Below are positions 8,424 through 16,498 of a DNA stretch of 64,000 bases, one piece after another. Under the pieces are notes generated by a model, which was given only the letters and a program-made list of their open reading frames with translations, was not told the origin of the DNA and did no database searches. This DNA is from Streptomyces sp. B3I8. Its GTDB lineage: Bacteria > Actinomycetota > Actinomycetes > Streptomycetales > Streptomycetaceae. The position numbers were made by a program, and so were the translations under genes. The DNA is taken from positions 124,001-188,000 of the forward strand of contig NZ_JAUSYN010000001.1 of assembly GCF_030816915.1 (NCBI RefSeq), given 5' to 3'. Positions within the stretch are counted from its first letter, which is position 1; every line of letters starts with the position of its first letter.

Positions 8424-9850
8424 GCGTGCTGCTGCAGATCGGCCGGCGCCCGGCGGAGCCGCCCACGGCGGGCCCACCGCCAGGACTCGCCGCCGAGACC
8501 AAGGTGTTCCGCAGTGCCTATGGCGCCCATCTGTTCGTCGCCGACGGCAGTCGGGTGTACGACCTGCGGGAGGAGACGGCCGCCCGACTGGAGCAGTGGA
8601 CCGCCGTTCCGCACGACCTGGCGGCTGATACCGAGCTCGCCCGAGCACTGGGCCTGCCCCTGTGGGGAGGAGTGGACGCGCCGCCTCTCCGCATCAACGG
8701 CACGCCTGCAGAGGTGCCGCCGTTGTCGTCTCTCTCGCTCAATGTCATGCAGGCGTGCAACCTCAGCTGCGGGCACTGCTACGCGGACGAGGGCAGGTTC
8801 GGCGGCACCGCCCGCGCGATGTCCCGGTCGACGGCGCTCGCCGCCGTCGACCGGCTGCTGGCCGAGGCGGCACCCGGCGCAGACGTAGTAGTCGGCTTCA
8901 TGGGTGGTGAACCACTGCTCGCCCGCGACCTGGTGCACGCGGTGGTCGACCACGCCACGCGGGCCGGTGCGGCAACGGGGCATCCGGTGCGTTTTTCACT
9001 CACCACCAATCTGACTACCGTGCAGCCGCAGGACGCGCGGCTGTTCGCCGAGCACCCCTTCACAGTGTCGGTCAGCCTGGACGGTGACCGGGCCGGCCAC
9101 GACGCCCTGCGGCGTACCCGGGGAGGCGGAAGCGCCTACGACCGGCTTCGCGCTGGACTGGAAGTGCTGCGTCTGCACGGCCGCCCGCGCCACCTGGCCG
9201 CCCGGGTCAGCGTCACCCCACGCACCCAACGACTGCTGGACGTCCTCGAACACGGCATCAGCCTGGGCTTCGACGAGGTCGGCTTCGCTGCGGTGGTGAG
9301 CGCCCCCGACCCTGCCTTCGAGATCAACTACGACGCCTTCGCAGGCTTCCTCGACCGGATGCTGGAGTGCGGCCGGACGGCGCTGCGCGAGGTCACAGCC
9401 GGGCGGCACTACCCGTTCGGTAACTTCCACACCGCCCTGCACCAACTGCACCGCGGCAGCCACCGTCCCTACCCGTGCGGCGCTGGGGCCGGCTACCTGA
9501 GCGCCTCCGCCCAGGGCGGCCTCTACGCCTGCCACCGGCTCGTTGGCGACCCCGCCTTCGCTATGGGCTCTGTCGCAGACGGACCCGACACGCTGGCCCG
9601 GGAGGAACACCTGGCACGCAGCCACGTCGACCGGATGCGGCCCTGCCAGAGCTGCTGGGCCCGGTACCTGTGCGGGGGAGGCTGCTATCACGAGGTGAGC
9701 CGGCGCGGACGACCCGGCTGCGACTACATCCGCGGCTGGCTGGACTTCTGCCTCCGGGCCTACGTGGAAGTGGCGGAGGCCATGCCCGGATTCTTCGAAC
9801 AGTCGCCGGGGCCGGACGTGATTAGCGATCCGACCACGGTCGCCCGCTGA
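8420..9850 (+). CDS. Radical SAM/SPASM peptide maturase, QhpD-like
   Basis: A 476-residue radical SAM enzyme. C113-x3-C117-x2-C120 (CNLSCGHCYA) binds the SAM-cleaving 4Fe-4S cluster and GGEP is at 162-165. The C-terminal SPASM region has cysteines at about 353, 371, 409, 412, 418, 422, 434 and 444; its CHRLVGDPAF and CWARYLCGGGCYHE segments are typical of QhpD-type enzymes, which form thioether crosslinks in a quinohemoprotein subunit. The N-terminal part (residues 25-100) resembles a small recognition domain. It is coupled to the LodA-like gene by ATGA overlap and preceded by GAGGAGG. The most likely job is post-translational modification of one of its two LodA-like neighbours; this is inferred from context. 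Confidence 0.85.
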   Translation: MSVLLQIGRRPAEPPTAGPPPGLAAETKVFRSAYGAHLFVADGSRVYDLREETAARLEQWTAVPHDLAADTELARALGLPLWGGVDAPPLRINGTPAEVPPLSSLSLNVMQACNLSCGHCYADEGRFGGTARAMSRSTALAAVDRLLAEAAPGADVVVGFMGGEPLLARDLVHAVVDHATRAGAATGHPVRFSLTTNLTTVQPQDARLFAEHPFTVSVSLDGDRAGHDALRRTRGGGSAYDRLRAGLEVLRLHGRPRHLAARVSVTPRTQRLLDVLEHGISLGFDEVGFAAVVSAPDPAFEINYDAFAGFLDRMLECGRTALREVTAGRHYPFGNFHTALHQLHRGSHRPYPCGAGAGYLSASAQGGLYACHRLVGDPAFAMGSVADGPDTLAREEHLARSHVDRMRPCQSCWARYLCGGGCYHEVSRRGRPGCDYIRGWLDFCLRAYVEVAEAMPGFFEQSPGPDVISDPTTVAR

Positions 9851-10079
9851 CCGGACCCGCCCCGCGCATGCCCGGCGTCCGCGCTCTCCCGTCGCCTGGC
9901 CTGCCATACGGCCGCTCGCCACCACCTCCACCTGCCTCACGACACCCGTCCGTCCCGTCCGCCCTCGGACCGCGTCACTCGCTGCCCGTCCCACCTATGG
10001 GCTTGCCCGCCACGCACGCCTCGCCCGATGTCCTCGGCGATTTCCCGCCCGGGGGCGCCGACCATCCATGGAGCTTCAC

Positions 10080-12188
10080 ATGCCCGACCCGGCCGACCCG
10101 ATTCCTGCCTCCCCGACCCCGGTGGGAAAGATCTTCCCGCGCAACCTCACCGCCCGGGCCGACTACCAGGTCCGCGGCAACCCGGCGGGCACCCGCCCGG
10201 AGAGCGGTGTGGACAACTGCTTCCCGGGCCTGGAACTCGACCAGCGCAACCTCGACACAGCATTCTTCCCCGGCCTGACCGTGGACTTCCACCGCCCGAC
10301 GGGCTCGCAGGTGACAGCCATCAGCAGCGGCCCGGCCCTCGATCAAGGGCTGACCACCGCGGACCTGCCGCTGTTTCTGTGGGCGGTGTGCGGGCGCACC
10401 ACCGTGGACCAGACGGAGCCGAACGCCCCCGTCTTCACCTGCACCAACCTGGAGGGCCTGGACGTCTGGCGCCGGGTCCACGACCTTCTCCCCGGCCGGG
10501 TGGCCGTCCTTCTAGGCCCCTCACCTGGCCGATTCTCCCCAGGCCCGAACGCCATCCGCGAAGATCTCAACGCCCTGCGGCAGGAGGGGCGAAGCCTCGT
10601 GCGCCGCAGCACGGACGGCGTGTTGCAGACGGCCGTGCTCGTGGCCGACCGGGCGCGCTACCTCGACCCCAACGGCGTGATCGACCCCGAGGTGTACCGG
10701 CCCGGCGAGCTGACCCGCAGTCTGTGCGCACCATGGCAGTACGACTTTCGCGACTGCGGCTGCTACTACTGGGCTGCCAGCAAACCCGACATCGCCACCA
10801 GCTCGGACGGCGTCCACCGCGACCTGGACTTCCTGCGCCGAGACCGCACCGACCCTCCGCAGCCCGACCAGCCCACCAACGTGGGGCGCCGGGGACGGCA
10901 ACTCGGCTATGCACAGCTGATCAACAACTGGAACATGCTGCCTGTCGTCCTCAACGGCCGCGAGAACGACAGCCTTGGGGTTCCGGTCACCCCCGCCACC
11001 GAGCCACTCACCCCGGAGCAGGTGATCGCCGAACTCGAGTACCTGGCCACCGTAGAACACGCACTGTGCGTGGAGTACCTGTTCGCCCACTATTCCTTGA
11101 ACGCCCCGATGCGGCTGCCTGAAGGCGCCGACAACACCACCGCGCGCATCTACTCCGCCGCCGAGGAGGTGTTCTCCGTCGCGGTCGACGAGATGCGCCA
11201 CCTGCGGTGGGTCAACGAGGCCCTGGGCGCCCTCGGCCGACCACCCCGGCTCGGCCGCGCCACCCACATCCACCGCCAGCTCGACCGCCCCTTCGAGCTC
11301 AAGCCTCTCACGTCGGAGCAGCTGGACTGGTTCATCGAGGTGGAGCGGCCCAGCCAGGAGGTCGGCACCAGCATCGACGGCATGTACGTCCGGCTACATG
11401 AGGCACTGCGGCGGGAGCCGGAGCGCTACCCACAGGCCGACCGCCTAATGCACCTCATCAAGCTCATCATTGACGAGGGAAACGACCACTTCCTGCGCTT
11501 CACAGCCGTTAGGACCCACCTGACCGGCCTTTCACCGGAGACGTACCTGCGGCCCCTGCGCGACGAAACCTCAGAGCCTCTGGAGGACTCAATGCTCCGG
11601 CTCAGCGACGAGAACTACGCCTTGGTGCTGGGCACCCTGAACTCCACCCTGATGCTCGGCGACCGGGCGGCCGGCGCACTCATCGAGCAGGCCCGCCGCG
11701 CCATGTTCAATTTTCACGAGGTCAACCACGCATTGGCCGACCGCGGAGTGGCGCCGCGCTTCACCCTCCCCGTCGGATTCGCCGAGGCCGCAACCGGGTT
11801 GCCTGACTCCGAGTGGATCACTCGGGCAGCGGCTGCCGCCACCAGCGCCCGGCAGGCCGTCGGCGTGCTCGGAGAGGAGACCGAGCGCGCCATGGTGCTC
11901 CGCCAGCAGGCCGACTCCCAGGCTCTGCTCACCACCCTGCTCCTGCATCAGGCCGGCCCGACGGCCCCGGCCTATGACTCCGCGGATACCGCTCCGGACG
12001 ACCATGACGCCAGGCCGGACATCTCACCGGTCCCCGCGCGACCCCCGGCTGTCCCAGGCACCGGGCCGACCGCCCCAGGCGCTCCACTGCGAGGCCCGGG
12101 CTACACGGCTGACCAGCCGGACATCTCACCAGGCGCCCACCGGACTCCACCGGACGACCCAGACGTTCCACAGGACAACGACCGGTGA
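10080..12188 (+). CDS. LodA C-terminal-like domain fused to a ferritin-like domain
   Basis: A 702-residue protein in three parts. Residues about 15-240 resemble the C-terminal part of LodA-type CTQ oxidases, ending in CAPWQYDFRDCGCYYWAASKP: C206, C226, C228 and W231 are candidates for a Cys-Trp cofactor or crosslink. Residues about 305-560 are a ferritin-like four-helix domain (E326, E332, E371-x2-H374, E466-x3-H470 as likely metal ligands) of the kind fused to VioB/RebD-type enzymes. The last 70 residues are proline/aspartate-rich with PDISP twice. The start at 10080 is preferred because GGAG lies 6 nt upstream; an ATG at 10068 is also in frame. The stop overlaps the FAD gene start (GTGA). 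Confidence 0.7.
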   Translation: MPDPADPIPASPTPVGKIFPRNLTARADYQVRGNPAGTRPESGVDNCFPGLELDQRNLDTAFFPGLTVDFHRPTGSQVTAISSGPALDQGLTTADLPLFLWAVCGRTTVDQTEPNAPVFTCTNLEGLDVWRRVHDLLPGRVAVLLGPSPGRFSPGPNAIREDLNALRQEGRSLVRRSTDGVLQTAVLVADRARYLDPNGVIDPEVYRPGELTRSLCAPWQYDFRDCGCYYWAASKPDIATSSDGVHRDLDFLRRDRTDPPQPDQPTNVGRRGRQLGYAQLINNWNMLPVVLNGRENDSLGVPVTPATEPLTPEQVIAELEYLATVEHALCVEYLFAHYSLNAPMRLPEGADNTTARIYSAAEEVFSVAVDEMRHLRWVNEALGALGRPPRLGRATHIHRQLDRPFELKPLTSEQLDWFIEVERPSQEVGTSIDGMYVRLHEALRREPERYPQADRLMHLIKLIIDEGNDHFLRFTAVRTHLTGLSPETYLRPLRDETSEPLEDSMLRLSDENYALVLGTLNSTLMLGDRAAGALIEQARRAMFNFHEVNHALADRGVAPRFTLPVGFAEAATGLPDSEWITRAAAAATSARQAVGVLGEETERAMVLRQQADSQALLTTLLLHQAGPTAPAYDSADTAPDDHDARPDISPVPARPPAVPGTGPTAPGAPLRGPGYTADQPDISPGAHRTPPDDPDVPQDNDR

Positions 12189-13294
12189 CCGTTGTCGAGA
12201 TCGCCGGTTCCGGCCTGGCCGAGCTGACCTGCGCGCGACTGCTGGCCGACCGCGGCCACCAGGTCCGCCTGCGGGTGGGCACCACGCTGGGCCCCCGGCC
12301 GCTGCTCCTCAACGCACCGACCCTAAGCCTCCTGCAGGATCTGTGGCCCGCCGGGCAGGGCGGGAACGAGCCACCCCATTCTGTCGGACAGGACTTGCCC
12401 GACTGCAGCTGGCCACTGACTCACCGCCAGGTGCGCTGGGGGCCCGGCCAGCCCACACGCCGCATTCCGCAGGCCGCCTGGGCGCTGGACGGCGCGCTGC
12501 TCGCGGCCCGATTGCGTGAACGGCTCGCCACCCACCCGAACGCGGTCGAGCTCGTCGCCGCCAAGGCCCGTCCGGCAGCCACCGCCGAGTGGACGGTGAC
12601 CGCTGCCCCGGTCGGCGCCAGCCACTGGGAGGCTGGCCGCCGATGTCTGCTCGCGGGCGAAGCCCCCCTTGCTTCCGGTCAGGACGAGGCCACCGCGCAG
12701 CTCCACACCACCGCGCTGGGCTGGCTGCAACTCGTTCCCCTGGGCCACGGGACCGCCCTGGCCCAGGCTATGGTCCCCGGACCGGTCGAGCGCCCGGCCG
12801 ACCTGCTGACCCGACTGCTCGCCGAATCCGGCCTTAGCCCACTGCTGCGCCACCCGCCGAAGGCCGCGACCGTGCTGGCCGCCGCGCCACGGCTGCACCT
12901 GGCACCTGCCACCGCACCGAGGAAGGGCACCCCCGGCCTGCTCATCGTCGGTGCCGGGGCCGTCCGGTTCGACCCACTCAGCGGCACAGGCACCGCGCAG
13001 GCGCTGCGCACCGCAGTCTTGGCCGCGGCGGTCATCGGCTCCACGGCGGCCGGCGCCCCGGCCGACCGGCTGTGCACCCACTACACCATGCGCCTGCGCG
13101 GCGCCTTCGCTGCCCACCTGGACACCTGCGCCCGGCTTTACGCTGCCGCCTTCGACGTCCCGGCCTGGCATCACGAGCTCGACGCCACCCGGTTCCCGCC
13201 GCCCCGTGCTCACGACACCGGCCTCTACCTGTACAACGGCCGACTCCTTCCTGAACCCGCCCCATCCAAGGGGCTGGCGGCCGGCGCCGAATAG
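12185..13294 (+). CDS. FAD-dependent oxidoreductase, LodB/QhpG-like
   Basis: A 369-residue flavoprotein-like enzyme. The N-terminal Rossmann motif is EIAGSGLAELTCARLLADRG (GxGxxE instead of GxGxxG). A second FAD motif, IVGAGAVRFDPLSGTGTAQA, lies near residue 260; the family's GDA is changed to GAG, while DPLSGxG is kept. In LodA and quinohemoprotein systems, the flavin enzymes LodB and QhpG hydroxylate the tryptophan that becomes CTQ. Its position as last gene of the operon with a QhpD-like maturase supports the same role here. The altered motifs leave activity open. Confidence 0.7.
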   Translation: MTVVEIAGSGLAELTCARLLADRGHQVRLRVGTTLGPRPLLLNAPTLSLLQDLWPAGQGGNEPPHSVGQDLPDCSWPLTHRQVRWGPGQPTRRIPQAAWALDGALLAARLRERLATHPNAVELVAAKARPAATAEWTVTAAPVGASHWEAGRRCLLAGEAPLASGQDEATAQLHTTALGWLQLVPLGHGTALAQAMVPGPVERPADLLTRLLAESGLSPLLRHPPKAATVLAAAPRLHLAPATAPRKGTPGLLIVGAGAVRFDPLSGTGTAQALRTAVLAAAVIGSTAAGAPADRLCTHYTMRLRGAFAAHLDTCARLYAAAFDVPAWHHELDATRFPPPRAHDTGLYLYNGRLLPEPAPSKGLAAGAE

Positions 13295-13506
13295 CGGGTC
13301 ACAGCGGGCCGGGGTACTGCGTACGCGTGGTACGGGCGACAGAGTCAGCCGACTACGTTCTCAAGCCGAACGCTCCTACATCGCAAACGACTTGGATGCG
13401 AAAGCCTGTTTGCGTGCTGGAACCCGACCCCCGAGATGCGGAAGTGTCGCCATCTGCATGCAGGTTCGCGGCCCAGGGCGTCCAGTATTTCTGGAACCCG
13501 CGCCCT

Positions 13507-13626
13507 TCTGGTGGTGGTGTGGGCGAGCAGGGCGCGGCCTTGGCCGGCGTACTGCTGTACCTCGTTCCAGAGCACGTCGCGGATGCGGGTGGAGAGGTTG
13601 CCCACGAAAACGCCTGCGGAGATTTG
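13507..13626 (-). pseudogene. cas2e: Fragment of type I-E cas2 (cas2e)
   Basis: Forty codons read QISAGVFVGNLSTRIRDVLW and onward NEVQQYAGQGRALLAHTTTR, which align residue by residue with the centre of Cas2e (E. coli: EVRAGVYVGDVSAKIREMIW). The N-terminal beta strand of Cas2 and an intact C-terminus are missing; after HTTT the homology continues only weakly and in a shifted frame. No cas1, other cas gene or repeat array was seen. It is a relic of a former type I-E CRISPR adaptation locus. Confidence 0.7.
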
Positions 13627-13694
13627 GCCACACCATCTGAGAGGGCGGTTCGTAAGTTGATGTCCGTTTCCGTGTGAGGCAGGGACAGGGCCGA

Positions 13695-14136
13695 TCACGT
13701 GGAGGGGGAGAGCTGCGCACGTACCCATTCGGGATCGGGGTTGACATGCGGCTGACCCGCCACCATGACGGTCGGCACGGTCTCGTCGCCGTCGTTGGCT
13801 GCCCTCACCACCGTCGCCCCAGCCGGGTCGCGCCAGATGTCGACCCAGTGCAGCTGGTTGGCACTGCGGCCCAACCGGATCCGCAGGCGCAGGCAGTACT
13901 TGCAGCTGGCCCTCCAGTAGACGATCGGTCGGTCGTCGACCGCGCTGCGGCGCTGAGCCTCCATCGCGCTGATCGACCGGGGGGAACGCCAGCGGCGAGT
14001 TCAGCCCCGCGAGCAGGACAAACGTCAGCAGTAGCAGGGGAACGGCGGCGCCGGGAAACCCCCTGACCGCCCACGCGGTCGCAACGAGCGAGCCGCAGAC
14101 CAGGAACAGCATCGGCAAGATCCATGCGCGCGTCAT
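13695..14136 (-). pseudogene. Membrane-anchored glutaredoxin/mycoredoxin-like protein, frameshifted
   Basis: The upstream part (from ATG at 14136) encodes two hydrophobic segments (ILPMLFLVCGSLVATAW and VPLLLLTFVLLAGLNSPLAF). The downstream part in another frame encodes a thioredoxin-fold redox protein with CxxC (YWRASCKYCLRLR) and the cis-proline strand ETVPTVMVAG. A run of six Gs on the + strand (13979-13984) lies at the junction; with five Gs the frame would read FPRSISAMEAQRRSAVDDRP and join both parts into one protein of about 146 residues. It is a single-base insertion or a sequencing error. Confidence 0.7.
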
Positions 14137-14234
14137 GATGACGCAGGCTATCGGTGGCGCGTGAGAGGGAAGCGTGCGTTGGTGTCCATTTCCAGCGGGT
14201 CAGGAGCAGGGCCGCTGGCCGCAGTGCTCGGCCG

Positions 14235-14633
14235 CTACTGCTTCCCGGTGAAGATGCCGGCGTCTACCTCGGTGAGGATGTCGAGCTTGACCAGGCGTTT
14301 CAGCTTTGCGCGGGTGCCTTCGACGTTCTTCGGCAGCTGTGCGTGGCCGAGGGCTTCGCAGACGTCCTTGGCTCGCAGCGGTCCGGTCGCCCCGTTGAAG
14401 ACGGCGAGGATGCGTGGGTAGTCCGGGTGCTCGGGCAGCTCCGGCGGGGATGCGGGGAGCCGGTCGACGAGGCCGGTGACGGTCTTGCGCGTGATCACGA
14501 GGTGCTCCAGATGGATCTCGGCCTCCCGCAACCGCGTCTGCAGCTGGCTGATCTGCGCGCGGAGGTCGTCGGCCAGGGCCCGGGCGGCGTCTTCCTGCAG
14601 GTTCAGCGCATCGAGCAGGGGCTGGACGTTCAC
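14235..14633 (-). CDS. Coiled-coil / winged-helix accessory protein coupled to IS5 transposase
   Basis: A 132-residue protein. Residues 1-55 form a predicted coiled coil (LNLQEDAARALADDLRAQIS, then LQTRLREAEIHLEHL). The C-terminal half (PRILAVFNGATGPLRAKDVC to LKRLVKLDILTEV) looks like a winged-helix domain. The GTG start overlaps the transposase stop (GTGTGA), so the two are translationally coupled and transcribed together. It could regulate transposition or bind the element ends. Proteins of this kind occur next to IS5-family transposases in Streptomyces, to my recollection, but I know of no assigned function. Confidence 0.65.
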   Translation of the reverse strand: MNVQPLLDALNLQEDAARALADDLRAQISQLQTRLREAEIHLEHLVITRKTVTGLVDRLPASPPELPEHPDYPRILAVFNGATGPLRAKDVCEALGHAQLPKNVEGTRAKLKRLVKLDILTEVDAGIFTGKQ

Positions 14634-15478
14634 ACTGCCACCGCCTGCGCCACGCGCCAGGTGGGGGCGTTCGCGCCGGTGAGGCGTCGGGTCATGACGT
14701 GGGTCATCGCCCAGTAGACGCGGGAGGCGGAGGAGGACGGGCGGTGCTCGTAGTCGCGGACCAGGCGCCGGTGCAGTATCAGGATCCCGTAGGTCTGCTC
14801 GACCCTCCACCGCTTCGGCTGCGGCACGAACCCCTTGTCCCGCGGGTTGCGTTCGACGATCTCGACCTCGATCCCCAGGCCGGCGCCGTGCACGACGACT
14901 TGGTTCTTGAAGCCCTGGTCGACCAGGGCTTTGCGGACGGTTCCGCCGGCGTGCTCGGCGACCCGGTCCAGCAGGACGATGCCCGCGGCGTTGTCGTAGG
15001 TGTTCGCGGCGAGGACGACGACCGCGATCACCAGGCCCAGCACGTCCACGGCAAGGCCACGCTTGCGCCCCGGCACCCGCTTGGCCGGATCGTGACCCGT
15101 CGTGGCGGCGGGTACCCCGGCGGCCGCGTGGACACTCTGGGTGTCCAGGACCACCAGGGTCGGGTCCTCTAATCGCCGGGCGCGTTCACGGACCTGGCAG
15201 CGCAGGAGTTCATGGATGACCTGGTCGGTTCCGTCGTCCCGCCACGCGGCGAAGTAGTAGTACGTCGCACTCTTCGGCGGCAGATCGTGCGGGAGATAGG
15301 CCCACTGGCAGCCAGTCCGCCCCTGGTAGAGGATCGCGTTTACGATCTCCCGCATGTCGTAGGCGCCCTGGTGGCCGCTGACCGAGCGGTGCCGGTCCTT
15401 CCACGCCGTGATCACCGGCTCGATCAGAGCCCACTGCTCGTCCGATAAGTCACTCGGATACGGCTTGCGTTCACTCAC
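14630..15478 (-). CDS. IS5-family DDE transposase, apparently intact
   Basis: A 282-residue transposase. The N-terminus KPYPSDLSDEQWALIEPVI is the standard IS5-group opening. The catalytic triad is D112 (VLDTQS), D187 (LVDQGF) and E227 (WRVEQTYG), with GRKRGLAVDVLGL between. Length is normal, with no frameshift. It is a different subgroup from the copy at 2552. It is followed by and coupled to an accessory gene. A truncated relative lies at 36734-37180. Confidence 0.9.
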   Translation of the reverse strand: MSERKPYPSDLSDEQWALIEPVITAWKDRHRSVSGHQGAYDMREIVNAILYQGRTGCQWAYLPHDLPPKSATYYYFAAWRDDGTDQVIHELLRCQVRERARRLEDPTLVVLDTQSVHAAAGVPAATTGHDPAKRVPGRKRGLAVDVLGLVIAVVVLAANTYDNAAGIVLLDRVAEHAGGTVRKALVDQGFKNQVVVHGAGLGIEVEIVERNPRDKGFVPQPKRWRVEQTYGILILHRRLVRDYEHRPSSSASRVYWAMTHVMTRRLTGANAPTWRVAQAVAV

Positions 15479-15984
15479 CCGGTCACATCACCAGATCACC
15501 AACCGCGGACCGGTAGATTCCGCCCCACCGCCACACCATCAGGCGACAGCAGACCCCCTCAAAGGCTCACGAACCGCCCCCTAACGTGCCCACCTCGCAG
15601 TCCGGGAACTGGACGTACTGCGACGGACGCAGCAACAAGGCGCTGTAGCGCTCCTCGAGGGCGCGGATCACGCCCCGCCGCACGCCCTGTGCCCCTGGAC
15701 GCCGGTGACTTGACCCGTATTCGGCGTCCAGGGGCGCCACCCACCGGGCAACAAGACCCGGATCTGCTGAATGACCGGACGGCGGGGCTTGTGCAGCCAC
15801 GCCTGCGGGGGCGGATGGTCTCGTACCCGACGGGGGCCCGCCGGCCCGGGCCTCCCTGGCGCCGACGCCGGTGGCAGGTCCGTCCGATCCACGATCGACC
15901 ACATCCTTCGCGCCTACTTCGGCTGACCCTCACCGATCACCACGGCCCGGCGACCTGACGGTCGCCGGGCGCAATGCAGTGTCG
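15479..15984. other. Intergenic region with one long inverted repeat
   Basis: Contains no convincing complete gene. On the minus strand, about 15570-15670, a short stretch reads GVIRALEERYSALLLRPSQY and looks like a protein remnant, family unknown. The inverted repeat at 15691-15735 is listed separately. Confidence 0.45.
15691..15735. repeat. 14-bp perfect inverted repeat
   Basis: Arms GCCCCTGGACGCCG and its exact complement enclose a 17-nt loop. It lies between the IS5 element and the NTF2-like gene and could be a transcription terminator or an element end. Confidence 0.65.
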
Positions 15985-16482
15985 TCAGGCGGGTGATCCA
16001 TCCGCGACGGGGAGCCGTTCCGTTCCGCCGCCGAAGGGGAGGAAGACAGTGCGGCTGGCGAGGAACCAGGCGCCATCGATCTTCCGGAAGATGTCCTCGT
16101 AGTGGCCGACGTTCGCCGGAGCCTGGGCGCGATCATTCCACCCTGAGTAGCCATCGACCCGGTATGCCGTCAGATACGAGACGGCCCGTGCTGTCGCCTC
16201 GGACTCCACCGTGACCAGGATGTTCGCCATCAGACGGCGCGACAGCCTGTCCTTCGAGCGAGAGGCAAAGTAGGCGCGCAGAGCCTCGCGCCCCTCAATG
16301 TGCCGGTCCCCGAAAGGCCAGTGCCAGACACCATCGGGCGTGAACAGCTCGGCCACCGAACTTGGGTCGCCGAGGTCAAGGCGGTGGATGAAGTCCACAA
16401 TGATGCGCTCGCAGTCGGCCGGCGTCCCGCAACGCACGAAGCTCCTGTGCCGTTGAGAGAGGTGTTCGACGTCTCGACTCAT
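15985..16482 (-). CDS. SnoaL/NTF2-like protein
   Basis: A 165-residue protein of the SnoaL-like (NTF2-like) superfamily: an N-terminal helix (ADCERIIVDFIHRLDLGD), the strand AELFTPDGVWHWPFGDRHIEG, then GREALRAYFASR and the sheet segments ANILVTVESEATARAVSYL and DIFRKIDGAWFLASRTVFLP. Such folds serve as small-molecule isomerases, dehydratases or binding proteins. No catalytic residue can be assigned. It stands alone between insertion-sequence relics, without an operon partner. Confidence 0.75.
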   Translation of the reverse strand: MSRDVEHLSQRHRSFVRCGTPADCERIIVDFIHRLDLGDPSSVAELFTPDGVWHWPFGDRHIEGREALRAYFASRSKDRLSRRLMANILVTVESEATARAVSYLTAYRVDGYSGWNDRAQAPANVGHYEDIFRKIDGAWFLASRTVFLPFGGGTERLPVADGSPA

Positions 16483-16498
16483 CAGCGCAGGAGCCTCG

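Noticed and set aside
13300..13700. Possible CRISPR array beside the cas2e relic
   Set aside because: No regularly spaced repeats were found by reading the region and its neighbourhood.
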